Assembly: GCF_031458135.1 (NCBI RefSeq)
Contig: NZ_JAVDXW010000001.1
Coordinates: forward strand, 1,240,001 to 1,304,000
Origin: Haloactinomyces albus
GTDB taxonomy: Bacteria; Actinomycetota; Actinomycetes; Mycobacteriales; Pseudonocardiaceae
Reading direction: 5' to 3'
DNA: 64,000 nt
A model generated the notes under the pieces. That model had not been told where the DNA came from and ran no database searches. It worked only from the letters and a program-made list of their open reading frames with translations. Numbering within the stretch: position 1 is the first letter of the stretch; each line of letters opens with the position of its first letter. Below are positions 7,430 through 15,012 of the stretch, piece by piece. The translations under genes were made by a program, and so were the position numbers.

Positions 7430-10400
7430 CGCTGTTCAGTCAACCGCCTGTGGTTGGACTTCGCCAAATCGACCACCTGATCGGACACCCCGTCCAGCCG
7501 TTCCCACTCGAACAGCTCGCCGCCTTCGACGGTGTAGCCGTCCAGCAGCTCGACCACGTCCTGACGCAGGCGGTGCTGCGCGTTCGGGTTCTCCCAGAAT
7601 CCCACCACATCGATCTCGGCGCTGATCTTGTCCACGACATCGACGGTGACCGAGCGCAGCACCTCCACGGTGCCGTCGTCGAGGTCGGCGCCGCGCTGCT
7701 GCCGCAGCAATGCGCACAGCAGGTCGAAGAAGGGGGCTTGAGTGCGCGGGTCGAGGCCGCTGCCGTCCTCGTCACCGCGTCCCCGGCGGGCCTCCTCCAC
7801 CAGCGGCTTGAGCGCGTCATAGGCCTGGTCCCACTGCCCGTCGAACCGCTGCAGCACCTGCTGCAGCCGCTCGGCCAGGGACTCGTAATAGGCGGGGTCG
7901 GAGTCGAGGTGCTCACTGATGTGGTGCCGGATGGCGTGTTCCATCTCCGAGGCCTTGGCACGGTCGCCGGTCAGCGCGTCGACTTTCTCGTCGAAGTCGG
8001 CAGCGGTGATCGATACCGGCGGCACCTTGTCCTGCACGCCGAGTGCGGCGATGTGGGTGTCGATGAGCTCGCGGACCTTCTCGCCGACCTGGCCGGGGTC
8101 GAACCCGTCGGTGTCTTCCCGATACCGGCGCCGCGTCTCGTACCGGACGAGCGCATGGGCCTTCAGCATCGGCAGGTACGGCTTGGCCTCGGGTCTGGGC
8201 ATGATCGTTTCCACGGCGGAGCTGAACCGGGTGAACGCGGTTTCGAATTCGGCGCGGAGCCGCTCGTCGGCCAGTAGCTGCACGCACGCCTCCACGTCCT
8301 CGTCCGTGGTGACCTGGTGGATGCCGTGGCGGGCGAAGACCTGGCGCAACCGTTCCGCGCGGGTGGCCATCTCCGGGACCTCGTCGGCCAGGCTCGTCAG
8401 CGCGCCTTCGACGTCCTCGTCGGCGTAGGCGGCCAGGGCGTCCTTGAGGTGGGCGGCCACTCCGTAGTAGTCCACGACGTAGCCTGCGGTCTTGTGCGCG
8501 CTGGTGCGGTTGACGCGCGCCACCGCCTGCAGCAGTTCGGCTTCCTTGATGTGCCGGTCGAGGTAGAGCACCTGCTCGACGGGGGCGTCGAACCCGGTCA
8601 GCAGCATGGATTTGACGATGAGGAAGCCCAGCGGGCTCGTGGCGGTGGGATCGTCATCGGCCGATCGGGGCAGTTTCCTGGTGAATTCGGCGATGCGCCG
8701 GTCCTGTTTGGACGCGTTGGTCCACTCGTCGTAATGCTTGGGGTCGTTGTGCGACCCGGAGATCACCGGGGCGAAGTCGAGCTGCTCGATCAGCCACCGG
8801 TAACGGTGGGCGCGCACGAGCCGCCGCTGACGGGCGGGCAGTTCGTCGACCCGGTCGATCGCCTCGGGGATGACCTGCTCCGGCTCCAGCGAATCGAGCT
8901 CGTCGAGCAGTTCCCGCCGGGCCTCCAGGAAGGCGTCCCGGTAGCGCAGGGCGGCTTTCCGGCTGACGGCCACGACCTGGGCTTTGAAGCCGTTCGGCAG
9001 GATCGACTCGACGTAGTGCCACAGCATGCTGCGGGCCTTGCGCTTGATCAGTTCGGGTGCTTCGAGCACCTGGTTCTTGGTGCCCCAGCGTTGTTTGATG
9101 CGCTGTAGTTGCTCGTCGGTGTACTCGACGAACATGTCGTCGAAGAGCTCGTCGAGGTTGTCGGCGTCGCGCACGGCCGCGGTGGTGGTCTTGCCCTCGT
9201 AGCGGATCGGCACGGTCGCGCCGTCGTCCTGGGATTCGGTGATCGTGTAGCGGTCGATGTAGTCACCGAAGATTTTCGTGGTGCGCTTCTTGCGGCCCAT
9301 GACGATCGGAGTACCGGTGAATCCGATCAGCGCGGCGTTGGGCAGTGCTTCACGCAGGCTCGTGTGCAGCTCACTGCTCTGGCTGCGGTGTGCCTCGTCG
9401 ATGAGCACGAGGATGTTCTCGGCACGGTTGAGCTCGCCCAGAGACGGCATGGTCCGCTTGATTTCGCCGGAGGAAGCCGAGGCCCCCTCGGAACCGTCCT
9501 CTCCGGCCTCCTCGGTGTCCTCGGCCGTGTTCGTCTCGGAGTCCGCGCCGGAGTCCGTACTGCCCTGTTCGGTGTCGCGGTATTTCTGGATCATCGCGAA
9601 CACGAGGTCCTTGCCCGAATAACTCAGGTGCTGTTTGACCTCGGTGACGGTGCGGGCGGTGCGCGCGGTTTCCCCGGTCAGCGCGGCGGTGGCGCGTAGC
9701 TGGTCCTGGAGCTGTTTGCGGTCGGTGACGACCACGATCTTGAACGGCCGCAGGCGGGCACGGCTGCGCATCACCCGCACGAGGAACACCATGGTCAGGC
9801 TTTTGCCGGACCCTTGGGTGTGCCAGATGATCCCGCCCCGGCGGTCCTGCACGCCGTCCTGCTGCCGTGTCCTGCCGTTCTCCAGGCGGCTGATCGCGCG
9901 CCGCACCGCCCGGTACTGCTGGTAGCGGGTGACGATCTTGGCGGTGCGCCCACCGGTTTCGGTGAACAGGGTGAAGTGCCGGACGAGGTCGAGCAGGACG
10001 GCGGGCCGCAGCATCCCGCCCACGAGCGTTTCCTGCCCGGACAGTTCGCCGTCGGCGGGCTTGCCGACCTCGCCCAGGACGTCGGCGACCTCGGCGGGTT
10101 CGACGGTTTTCCACGCGGCGAAGTGCTCCGCACCGGAGGTGACCGTGCCGACCTTGGCGGTGTCGTAGTTGGCCGCGACGACGAGTTGGTTGGTGCGGAA
10201 CAGTCGTTCGCTGCCTTCGGGCTCGCCGTGCGGGTTGCGCTGGTTGGCGTAGCGGCGCAACTGGTCCAGCGCCTCGGTCAGCGGCTGGTGCGGGGCCTTG
10301 GTCTCGATGACCACCAGCGGCAGCCCGTTGACGAACAGCACCAGGTCGGGCTTGATGCGCTTGCGCCCCTGACCGCCGGGGAGTTCGACGGTGAACTGGC

Positions 10401-10818
10401 TGGTGACCACGAAGTCGTTGCGCTCGGGGTGTTCCCAGTCGATGTAGTCGATGTGCCGGGCTCGCTGGTTCGCCGCACCCTCGGGGGCGTCGACCTCGGT
10501 GCCGCCGACGAGCAGGTCGGTCAGTTCGCGGTTGATCTCCAGCAGGCTGGTCGCCTTCGGCCGGTACACGACGTTGGCGGCCTGGGAGATGCGGTGCTCG
10601 TCCAGCCACGGCTGCCCGTCGAGGGTGTTGATCCGCTGCAGCGCCTCGCGCAGCCTGCCCGCGAGGACGACGTCACGCAGCGAGTCCCGCCCGACCGGGG
10701 CGCCTTCTTCGGTGAGTGCGGGCAGGTGGGTCCAGCCCATCGCTTCGAGTTGGCGGATCAACGGCCACTCGGTGGCGTCCTTCTCGGTGGGCAACCCCAA
10801 GCTCACAGTGCGCTCCAC
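7426..10818 (-). CDS. hsdR: Type I restriction enzyme R subunit (HsdR)
   Basis: The 1130-residue motor and nuclease subunit of a type I restriction system; it cuts DNA after ATP-driven translocation. The N-terminal PD-(D/E)xK nuclease shows D158 (KPDLVLF) and E172-x-K174 (VVIETKAP). The superfamily 2 motor follows with Walker A TQGSGKS at 334-340 and the DEAH box at 474-477 (LVLIDEAHRSQ), then helicase domain 2 and the C-terminal helical domain that docks on HsdM/HsdS. An acidic Ser/Glu-rich insert at about 418-452 sits between the motor motifs. The start is GTG. Its partners hsdM and hsdS lie 6 kb upstream on the same strand, past an inserted block. Confidence 0.96.
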   Translation of the reverse strand: MERTVSLGLPTEKDATEWPLIRQLEAMGWTHLPALTEEGAPVGRDSLRDVVLAGRLREALQRINTLDGQPWLDEHRISQAANVVYRPKATSLLEINRELTDLLVGGTEVDAPEGAANQRARHIDYIDWEHPERNDFVVTSQFTVELPGGQGRKRIKPDLVLFVNGLPLVVIETKAPHQPLTEALDQLRRYANQRNPHGEPEGSERLFRTNQLVVAANYDTAKVGTVTSGAEHFAAWKTVEPAEVADVLGEVGKPADGELSGQETLVGGMLRPAVLLDLVRHFTLFTETGGRTAKIVTRYQQYRAVRRAISRLENGRTRQQDGVQDRRGGIIWHTQGSGKSLTMVFLVRVMRSRARLRPFKIVVVTDRKQLQDQLRATAALTGETARTARTVTEVKQHLSYSGKDLVFAMIQKYRDTEQGSTDSGADSETNTAEDTEEAGEDGSEGASASSGEIKRTMPSLGELNRAENILVLIDEAHRSQSSELHTSLREALPNAALIGFTGTPIVMGRKKRTTKIFGDYIDRYTITESQDDGATVPIRYEGKTTTAAVRDADNLDELFDDMFVEYTDEQLQRIKQRWGTKNQVLEAPELIKRKARSMLWHYVESILPNGFKAQVVAVSRKAALRYRDAFLEARRELLDELDSLEPEQVIPEAIDRVDELPARQRRLVRAHRYRWLIEQLDFAPVISGSHNDPKHYDEWTNASKQDRRIAEFTRKLPRSADDDPTATSPLGFLIVKSMLLTGFDAPVEQVLYLDRHIKEAELLQAVARVNRTSAHKTAGYVVDYYGVAAHLKDALAAYADEDVEGALTSLADEVPEMATRAERLRQVFARHGIHQVTTDEDVEACVQLLADERLRAEFETAFTRFSSAVETIMPRPEAKPYLPMLKAHALVRYETRRRYREDTDGFDPGQVGEKVRELIDTHIAALGVQDKVPPVSITAADFDEKVDALTGDRAKASEMEHAIRHHISEHLDSDPAYYESLAERLQQVLQRFDGQWDQAYDALKPLVEEARRGRGDEDGSGLDPRTQAPFFDLLCALLRQQRGADLDDGTVEVLRSVTVDVVDKISAEIDVVGFWENPNAQHRLRQDVVELLDGYTVEGGELFEWERLDGVSDQVVDLAKSNHRRLTEQR

Positions 10819-10874
10819 GATCGGGTCCGGCGTCGCCGTTGATCGTAGCGCCGACAGGTGACATTCGGTCGCGT

Positions 10875-10894
10875 TTTCGATAACGAAGAGTCAC
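10875..10894. repeat. 20-bp repeat, copy 1 (upstream of hsdR)
   Basis: TTTCGATAACGAAGAGTCAC, exactly repeated in the same orientation at 12585-12604. The core TTCG-ATAA-CGAA is an imperfect palindrome. This copy lies 57 bases upstream of the hsdR start, within its probable promoter region. Confidence 0.7.
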
Positions 10895-10940
10895 ACCTCA
10901 GTGTGGCGGTCAGCTCTTCGGACGCTCCTCCGCGCGGCGG

Positions 10941-11279
10941 TTATGCCGAAGCCAAGCCGGCCGGGCGGACTGTCGAGATCGCTTCCTCCGAGGCCAGAGC
11001 CTGGTCCATTTTCTCCCAGCCCGGGGTCGCGGCTCCAGCGGCGTGCAGCGCCGAGCGCACCACCGTGTGCGCCTGCGCGACCGCATCCGCCGCACTCTCC
11101 GCTCGCACGTGCAGGCAGAAATCGACGAGCATCTCGTCCAAGTCCGCACCGATGTCGGCGTCGGCCACGCCGGGTTCGTCCTGCAGAGCTTCCATCACCT
11201 GCTCCAGGTGCTCCTCGAACTCTTCCGCGTTAGAGCCCGATGCCCGGCAAGTGACCTCCACGTAGAACGTGCGCGTCAT
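10941..11279 (-). CDS. Conserved small hypothetical protein
   Basis: A 112-residue soluble acidic protein starting MTRTFYVEVTCRASG. The start is set by an excellent AGGAGG seven bases before the ATG. The pattern looks like an alpha/beta domain: strand TFYVEVTCRA, helix NAEEFEEHLEQVMEAL, strand DADIGADLDEMLVDFCLHV, helix AADAVAQAHTVVRSAL, like small ferredoxin-like regulatory folds. I do not recognise the family and see no catalytic motif. It is the first gene of the block separating hsdR from hsdS, on the hsdR strand. Confidence 0.65.
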   Translation of the reverse strand: MTRTFYVEVTCRASGSNAEEFEEHLEQVMEALQDEPGVADADIGADLDEMLVDFCLHVRAESAADAVAQAHTVVRSALHAAGAATPGWEKMDQALASEEAISTVRPAGLASA

Positions 11280-11543
11280 ACTTGATCCTCCTACCGGCAT
11301 CCGGTGCGATGGAGCCATCCTCGCAGGTTCCGCGTGTAGTCGGGGGAGCCGACTCTGTGCAACCAGTTACCGAAATAGTGAATCTCCCGGCATTGGCGCA
11401 GCGCCCGTGGTGATCGATACTCCGAGTGGGGCCGGACCACACGGTCACATCGAGCTGTACAACGAACGAGGACGTCACCGGGATCATGCTGGACGCGGTG
11501 GCGAGTGAACCGATCGGCGATTCAACACCGGGAAGGAAGATCG

Positions 11544-11585
11544 ATGTCCGAGCAGGTGAGCTTCGTCGATGCGCACCTCGGGTGA
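11544..11585 (+). CDS. 13-codon ORF with strong ribosome site overlapping the next gene
   Basis: ATG at 11544 preceded by GGAAGGAAG at ideal spacing encodes MSEQVSFVDAHLG and stops. It overlaps by 17 bases the start of the next frame at 11569, which itself lacks a good ribosome site. Either it is the real N terminus of the next protein broken by a one-base shift, or a leader peptide coupling translation to it. Confidence 0.4.
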   Translation: MSEQVSFVDAHLG

Positions 11586-11949
11586 GGCGCTGCTCGACGA
11601 CATCGACGACTGGGTCGATGACTGGCACGACGCGCACGGTGCACCCGGTGGCAAACCCCGGCCGTTGGCGAATTACCTGGGGCTGACCGAGAACGAGTAC
11701 GCCTTGTGGGCAGAACTCCCCGAATCATTACGGTTCTTCCTCGCCGCGCGGCGCGCGCAGTACCCCGCATCCGAGAGTGCCGGACTCGCCGGCGTAGCGG
11801 AAGCCGCAGCGCGGACCGACAACGATGTCGAAGCGACTGCGGTGCTGCATTGGTTGCGTCACGACGAGGGATACCGGAAGCTCGCCGAGTCCATGACCGA
11901 GGAGGAACGGGCCGAACGCCGCGCGATCACACGCTCACGGCACGCATGA
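11569..11949 (+). CDS. Conserved small hypothetical protein, possibly frameshifted at its start
   Basis: 126 codons from the ATG used here. The sequence DDIDDWVDDWHDA, then LANYLGLTENEYALWAELPE and SLRFFLAARRAQ, matches a widespread actinobacterial small protein type with an acidic first helix and a helix-turn-helix-like centre; its function is unknown to me. The last third (DNDVEATAVLHWLRHDEGYRKLAESMTEEERAERRAI) is helical and charged. This ATG has only a weak AGGTGAG upstream, whereas a strong site drives the overlapping short frame at 11544, so the true product may start there. It is the first plus-strand gene in the restriction-locus insert. Confidence 0.6.
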   Translation: MRTSGEALLDDIDDWVDDWHDAHGAPGGKPRPLANYLGLTENEYALWAELPESLRFFLAARRAQYPASESAGLAGVAEAAARTDNDVEATAVLHWLRHDEGYRKLAESMTEEERAERRAITRSRHA

Positions 11950-12039
11950 GCACGGCAGCGTGAGCAGCGCTGAGCCTGTAGGCCGTGAGCGCACGAGCCG
12001 GGAAGAACCCGTACCGCACGCTCACGACCCGATCGCGGC

Positions 12040-12237
12040 TCAAGCGAAGCGATCCGCCTTGATGGCGGCCACGAACGCCTGCCACTGCCGATGATCGGTG
12101 GTGAAGTAGCCGGCCGCGCGATCCTTGGTGTCACGCACGGCAGCACCCTCGGCCACCCGACCGACCTCGACACAGGTACTCGTGTTCGCACTCCGGCTGG
12201 ACTTGCGCCAGCCAGTTGGGTGCTGGTGCGGCGTCAT
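12040..12237 (-). CDS. DUF397 domain protein, copy 1
   Basis: 65 residues, MTPHQHPTGWRKSSRSANTS through the DRAAGYFTTDHRQWQAF core to KADRFA. DUF397 proteins are small actinobacterial partners of XRE/DUF5753 regulators, and the pair often behaves like a toxin-antitoxin or signalling module. Its ATG overlaps the stop of the upstream truncated regulator by four bases. It differs from the second copy at 13396-13593 at only about four residues, showing recent duplication. With its partner truncated, it may be an orphan unless the second regulator serves both. Confidence 0.85.
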   Translation of the reverse strand: MTPHQHPTGWRKSSRSANTSTCVEVGRVAEGAAVRDTKDRAAGYFTTDHRQWQAFVAAIKADRFA

Positions 12238-12584
12238 GGGGCTGCCTCCATATCCTTGGCAATCTCGGCGACGAACCCGGAGGACTCTTCGGGGCTCATG
12301 GCTGCCCGAAAGACCGTATCGGCGGCTTCCCTATAGCTCTGCACATCCTCCTGCTCGTGCAGAAACAGGCCCGATCGGCGACTTTCCAGTTGCACCACAG
12401 GCGTCTGCTCGGACTCGATGAGTAGGAACAGACCTTCCAGCGCGGGATGCCGACCGCTGGAGAACGGCACCACCCGAAGGTCCACATTGGGCAGTTCGGC
12501 CATCTCCCCGAGATACTCGAGTTGCTCGACCATCACCTCCGGCGTGCCGATGACCTGCCGCAATGCGGCCTCCCCCGGTTGCAC
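12234..12584 (-). pseudogene. Truncated XRE/DUF5753 regulator, only the C-terminal part left
   Basis: 116 codons, nearly identical to the last 115 or so residues of the intact regulator at 13590-14438 (EAALRQVIGTPEVMVEQLEY to AEIAKDMEAAP). The DNA-binding helix-turn-helix and the first half of DUF5753 are missing. The loss begins exactly at the 20-bp repeat at 12585-12604. Beyond that lies the VapC gene and not the missing half, so the break is a rearrangement junction. The reading frame is intact from a GTG, so a short protein could still be made, but it cannot bind DNA as its parent does. Confidence 0.8.
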
Positions 12585-12604
12585 TTTCGATAACGAAGAG
12601 TCAC
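12585..12604. repeat. 20-bp repeat, copy 2 (truncation junction)
   Basis: Second exact copy of TTTCGATAACGAAGAGTCAC, same orientation as at 10875-10894. It abuts the truncated regulator on one side and lies 12 bases from the vapC stop on the other. Confidence 0.7.
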
Positions 12605-12616
12605 GCGACGGCGCCG

Positions 12617-13015
12617 TCAGTCGCCCGGATGAGCAGTGGCCAACCCGAGGGAGTCCGCTGCGGCCAGTAGTCGCTTGTCGTAGGTGACGAACGCGGTCAG
12701 GTGCGCGCCGAAGACGGCCGAAGCAGTAGCCAGATGAACGGCGTCGAGCGACCGCAGGTAGGGGTCCTGGTAAGCACCCGCCGTGGCGCGCACCAGGTCG
12801 TCGATCTCGTACAGCGCGACCCTCCGCAGGATCGCGGGTACCGACCCAAGCAGCTCCGGTTCACTACGGCGCAACGCACGCGGCACCTCGACCTCCACCA
12901 GCGCCGAGGAGACCAGTGACTGATCACTGCGGTCGTGCAGCCATGTGACCAGTTCCTCGCTGGCGACCTCGGGACGGATGATCTTGATCAGGGCTGCCGT
13001 GTCCAGATAGATCAT
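12617..13015 (-). CDS. vapC: VapC-type PIN-domain ribonuclease toxin
   Basis: A 132-residue PIN-domain protein, the toxin of a type II toxin-antitoxin pair that cuts RNA with bound Mg2+. The acidic site is visible: D5 (MIYLDTAALIK), a Glu in SSALVEVEVPRAL, Asp in LRSLDAVHLATA and Asp in AFVTYDKRLL. The length is normal for VapC. Its ATG shares one base with the stop of the antitoxin gene (TGATG), so the two are translated together. It sits between two copies of the DUF397 module inside the restriction locus. Confidence 0.93.
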   Translation of the reverse strand: MIYLDTAALIKIIRPEVASEELVTWLHDRSDQSLVSSALVEVEVPRALRRSEPELLGSVPAILRRVALYEIDDLVRATAGAYQDPYLRSLDAVHLATASAVFGAHLTAFVTYDKRLLAAADSLGLATAHPGD

Positions 13016-13287
13016 CAGTAGCGTTCCTCGTCGCGCATCTCGCTGACGAGTTCGCCGCTCTCGTGGTCGGTACGGACGGGTCCTCGCGGCCGGGGCATCG
13101 GGTCGTCAATGGTGGGCAGGCGAAGCTTGCCGCTCGCCGCCATCTCGGACAACGGGTTCGCAGCAGCGGGTACCAGCCGGGCCACCACCGCTCCGCGTTC
13201 GGTGACCTCGATCTCCTCGCCGCGCTTCACGCGGGCCAGCACACTGGCGGTTTCCTGATTGAGCACACGTACCGGCACTTCGCTCAT
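13015..13287 (-). CDS. vapB: Phd/YefM-family antitoxin
   Basis: 90 residues from the ATG giving MSEVPVRVLNQETASVLARV; an ATG two codons earlier (MFMSEV) is equally possible. The Phd/YefM N-terminal DNA-binding fold is clear: VRVLNQETASVLARVKRGEE, then IEVTERGAVVARLVPA. The C-terminal tail (DPMPRPRGPVRTDHESGELV) is the unstructured part expected to wrap the PIN toxin. Upstream DNA is unusually AT-rich with a GTATTCGTAC element, a likely autoregulated promoter. It neutralises and represses together with the downstream VapC. Confidence 0.88.
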   Translation of the reverse strand: MSEVPVRVLNQETASVLARVKRGEEIEVTERGAVVARLVPAAANPLSEMAASGKLRLPTIDDPMPRPRGPVRTDHESGELVSEMRDEERY

Positions 13288-13395
13288 GAACATAGTGTAG
13301 TACGAATACGTCAGACAAACCATCTGCGCGGCGGTGACCACACAAGAGGGGTTGCCCGATCCCGACAAGGCCGGGCAACCCCGCACCTGCGCGAC

Positions 13396-13593
13396 TCAGG
13401 CGAAGCGATCGGCCTTGATGGCGGCCACGAACGCCTGCCACTGCCGATGATCGGTGGTGAAGTAGCCGGCCGCGCGATCCTTGGTGTCGCGCACGGCAGC
13501 ACCGCCGGCCACCCGGCCGACCTCGACGCAGGTGCTCGCGTTCTGACTCCGGCTGGACTTGCGCCAGTTCGTGGGGTGCTGATGCGGCGTCAT
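13396..13593 (-). CDS. DUF397 domain protein, copy 2
   Basis: 65 residues, the near twin of the protein at 12040-12237, differing at about residues 9, 17, 19 and 29. It overlaps the upstream XRE/DUF5753 gene by four bases (ATGA), the usual layout of this pair. The conserved WRKSSRS start and the VRDTK, AGYFTTDHRQW core define the family. With its intact regulator it is the better candidate for a working module. Confidence 0.88.
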   Translation of the reverse strand: MTPHQHPTNWRKSSRSQNASTCVEVGRVAGGAAVRDTKDRAAGYFTTDHRQWQAFVAAIKADRFA

Positions 13594-14438
13594 GGGGCTG
13601 CCTCCATATCCTTGGCGATCTCGGCGATGAACGCCGACGAGTCTTCGGGGCTCATGGCTGCCTGGCGGACCGTATCGGCGGCTTCCCGGTAGGTCTGCAC
13701 ATCCTCCGGCTCATGCAGGAACAGTCCCGAGCGGCGGCTTTCCAGTTGCACGACCGGTGTCTGCTCGGACTCGATCAGCAGGAACAGGCCTTCCAGTGCG
13801 GGATGCCAGCCGCTGGAGAACGGCAGCACCCGAAGGTCCACATTGGTCAGTTCGGCCATCTCCCCGAGGTATTCGAGCTGTTCGACCATCACCTCCGGGG
13901 CACCGATGACCTGCCGCAATGCGGCCTCCCCCACCAGGGCCACAAGCTGAGCCGGATCGCGCCGAAGGATCACGTCACGACGTCCGAGCCGTACGGCGAT
14001 GCGGGTTTCGACGTCATTGGCGGGCACGCCACCAGCGGACATGATCGCGCGAGCGTAGTCGCTCGTCTGGAGCAGACCCGGGATCAGCAGCGGTGAGACT
14101 TCGGTGATCGTCGTCGCTGCCCGCTCGAACTCCAGCAGTGCCCCGAGCTGCTGACGCTGCTCGGGCAGGGTTACGGCCAACCAACGGGGTTCATCGGTAC
14201 CGCTGCAGATCGCGATGATCTCCTCGTAGCGCTCCCCGTTGACGCCCAGGTGAGTCAGGATCTGCGCGACGTCGGTCGGTCTCGGCGCGCGTTCGCCGTT
14301 CTCCCACCGCGAGAGTTGCCCGGCGTTCTTGCCCAGCTCGGAGGCGAGCTGCCGCAGCCCCAAACCCTGTTCTTCGCGCGCTTCCCGCAACGCGCTACCG
14401 AGAGCACGCGCCTTCGGGGTTCGCGTGTTGCTGGCCAT
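13590..14438 (-). CDS. XRE-family regulator with DUF5753 domain
   Basis: 282 residues. Residues about 10-75 form a Cro/C1-type helix-turn-helix (ALREAREEQGLGLRQLASEL, then GKNAGQLSRWENGERAPRP). Residues about 100-275 form DUF5753, a ligand- or partner-sensing domain typical of actinobacterial regulators paired with DUF397 (LEFERAATTITEVSPLLIPG, QTSDYARAIMSAGG). It probably controls its own operon and perhaps the divergent plus-strand cassette starting at 14567, because a shared 128-base region with a TTGACA element lies between them. A truncated relative lies at 12234-12584. Confidence 0.93.
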   Translation of the reverse strand: MASNTRTPKARALGSALREAREEQGLGLRQLASELGKNAGQLSRWENGERAPRPTDVAQILTHLGVNGERYEEIIAICSGTDEPRWLAVTLPEQRQQLGALLEFERAATTITEVSPLLIPGLLQTSDYARAIMSAGGVPANDVETRIAVRLGRRDVILRRDPAQLVALVGEAALRQVIGAPEVMVEQLEYLGEMAELTNVDLRVLPFSSGWHPALEGLFLLIESEQTPVVQLESRRSGLFLHEPEDVQTYREAADTVRQAAMSPEDSSAFIAEIAKDMEAAP

Positions 14439-14514
14439 GCAACAGAGCCTACGTCACAGCACACCGCCATAGAAGATCACCCACACAGGTGATTGCACCG
14501 CTCTGTTTCCAGTG

Positions 14515-14542
14515 TTGACACTTATGCGTAACAGAATAAACA
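14515..14542 (+). promoter_or_regulatory. Probable promoter of the plus-strand small-protein cassette
   Basis: A perfect TTGACA at 14515-14520 and TAAACA at 14537-14542, spaced 16 bases, stand 25 bases before the gene at 14567. An ATCAC/GTGAT inverted repeat at 14476-14493 just upstream could be an operator for the divergent XRE regulator. Confidence 0.5.
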
Positions 14543-14566
14543 ACCGGGAACAGAGAGGTCTCGAAG

Positions 14567-14806
14567 ATGCCCCACCCCTTCACGTGGGTGCCTGCCGACC
14601 AGGCACGGCACGCCAGCACCGACTCGACGCCGAACGGGCACGGCTATCCCACCGGCACCGAGGTGATGACCTTGTGCGAGCAGCAGCTCACTGCCGACAA
14701 CAGCGAAAACGCCTGGTTCTGGGGGACCTGCCCGGACTGCAACGTCGCGGCTCACGAACTGACGGGCGTCGAGATTCCAACGGCCTCGAAAGCGGCCGAG
14801 CGGTGA
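14567..14806 (+). CDS. Small zinc-finger-like protein
   Basis: 79 residues, starting MPHPFTWVPADQARHASTD. A His near residue 15, Cys in MTLCEQQL and the C-x2-C pair in WGTCPDCNVA make a plausible zinc site, as in small actinobacterial proteins annotated as zinc finger proteins near XRE/DUF397 modules. There is no other domain and no signal peptide. It opens a tightly packed three-gene run (overlaps at 14803 and 15009) with a good promoter upstream. Function unknown. Confidence 0.7.
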   Translation: MPHPFTWVPADQARHASTDSTPNGHGYPTGTEVMTLCEQQLTADNSENAWFWGTCPDCNVAAHELTGVEIPTASKAAER

Positions 14807-15012
14807 GCCGTCACGGTGAGCTCGCACGGTTGATGAATCTCGCGGCGGTGATGCTGGCCAACGCGGCCGAGGATGTGGCGAATGGGCACTACACCACCCC
14901 GGAGCGCGCCGACCTGGCCAAGGGGCTCGATCAGCTTTCCGCAGCACTGCGCGAGGAACTGCGCGAGGAGACGACCGTGGTCGACAGGGGTGAGCAGTGC
15001 GAGAGGTCATGA
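14803..15012 (+). CDS. Small helical hypothetical protein
   Basis: 69 residues from a GTG that overlaps the stop of the preceding gene (GTGA). The sequence SRHGELARLMNLAAVMLANA, then LAKGLDQLSAALREELREE, predicts two amphipathic helices and little else. Tight coupling to both neighbours argues it is a real gene. I do not recognise a family. Confidence 0.6.
   Translation: MSRHGELARLMNLAAVMLANAAEDVANGHYTTPERADLAKGLDQLSAALREELREETTVVDRGEQCERS

Noticed and set aside
12234-12584. Truncated regulator as an independent small gene
   Set aside because: It is nearly identical to the end of the intact regulator and lacks the DNA-binding part; truncation at the 20-bp repeat explains it better.
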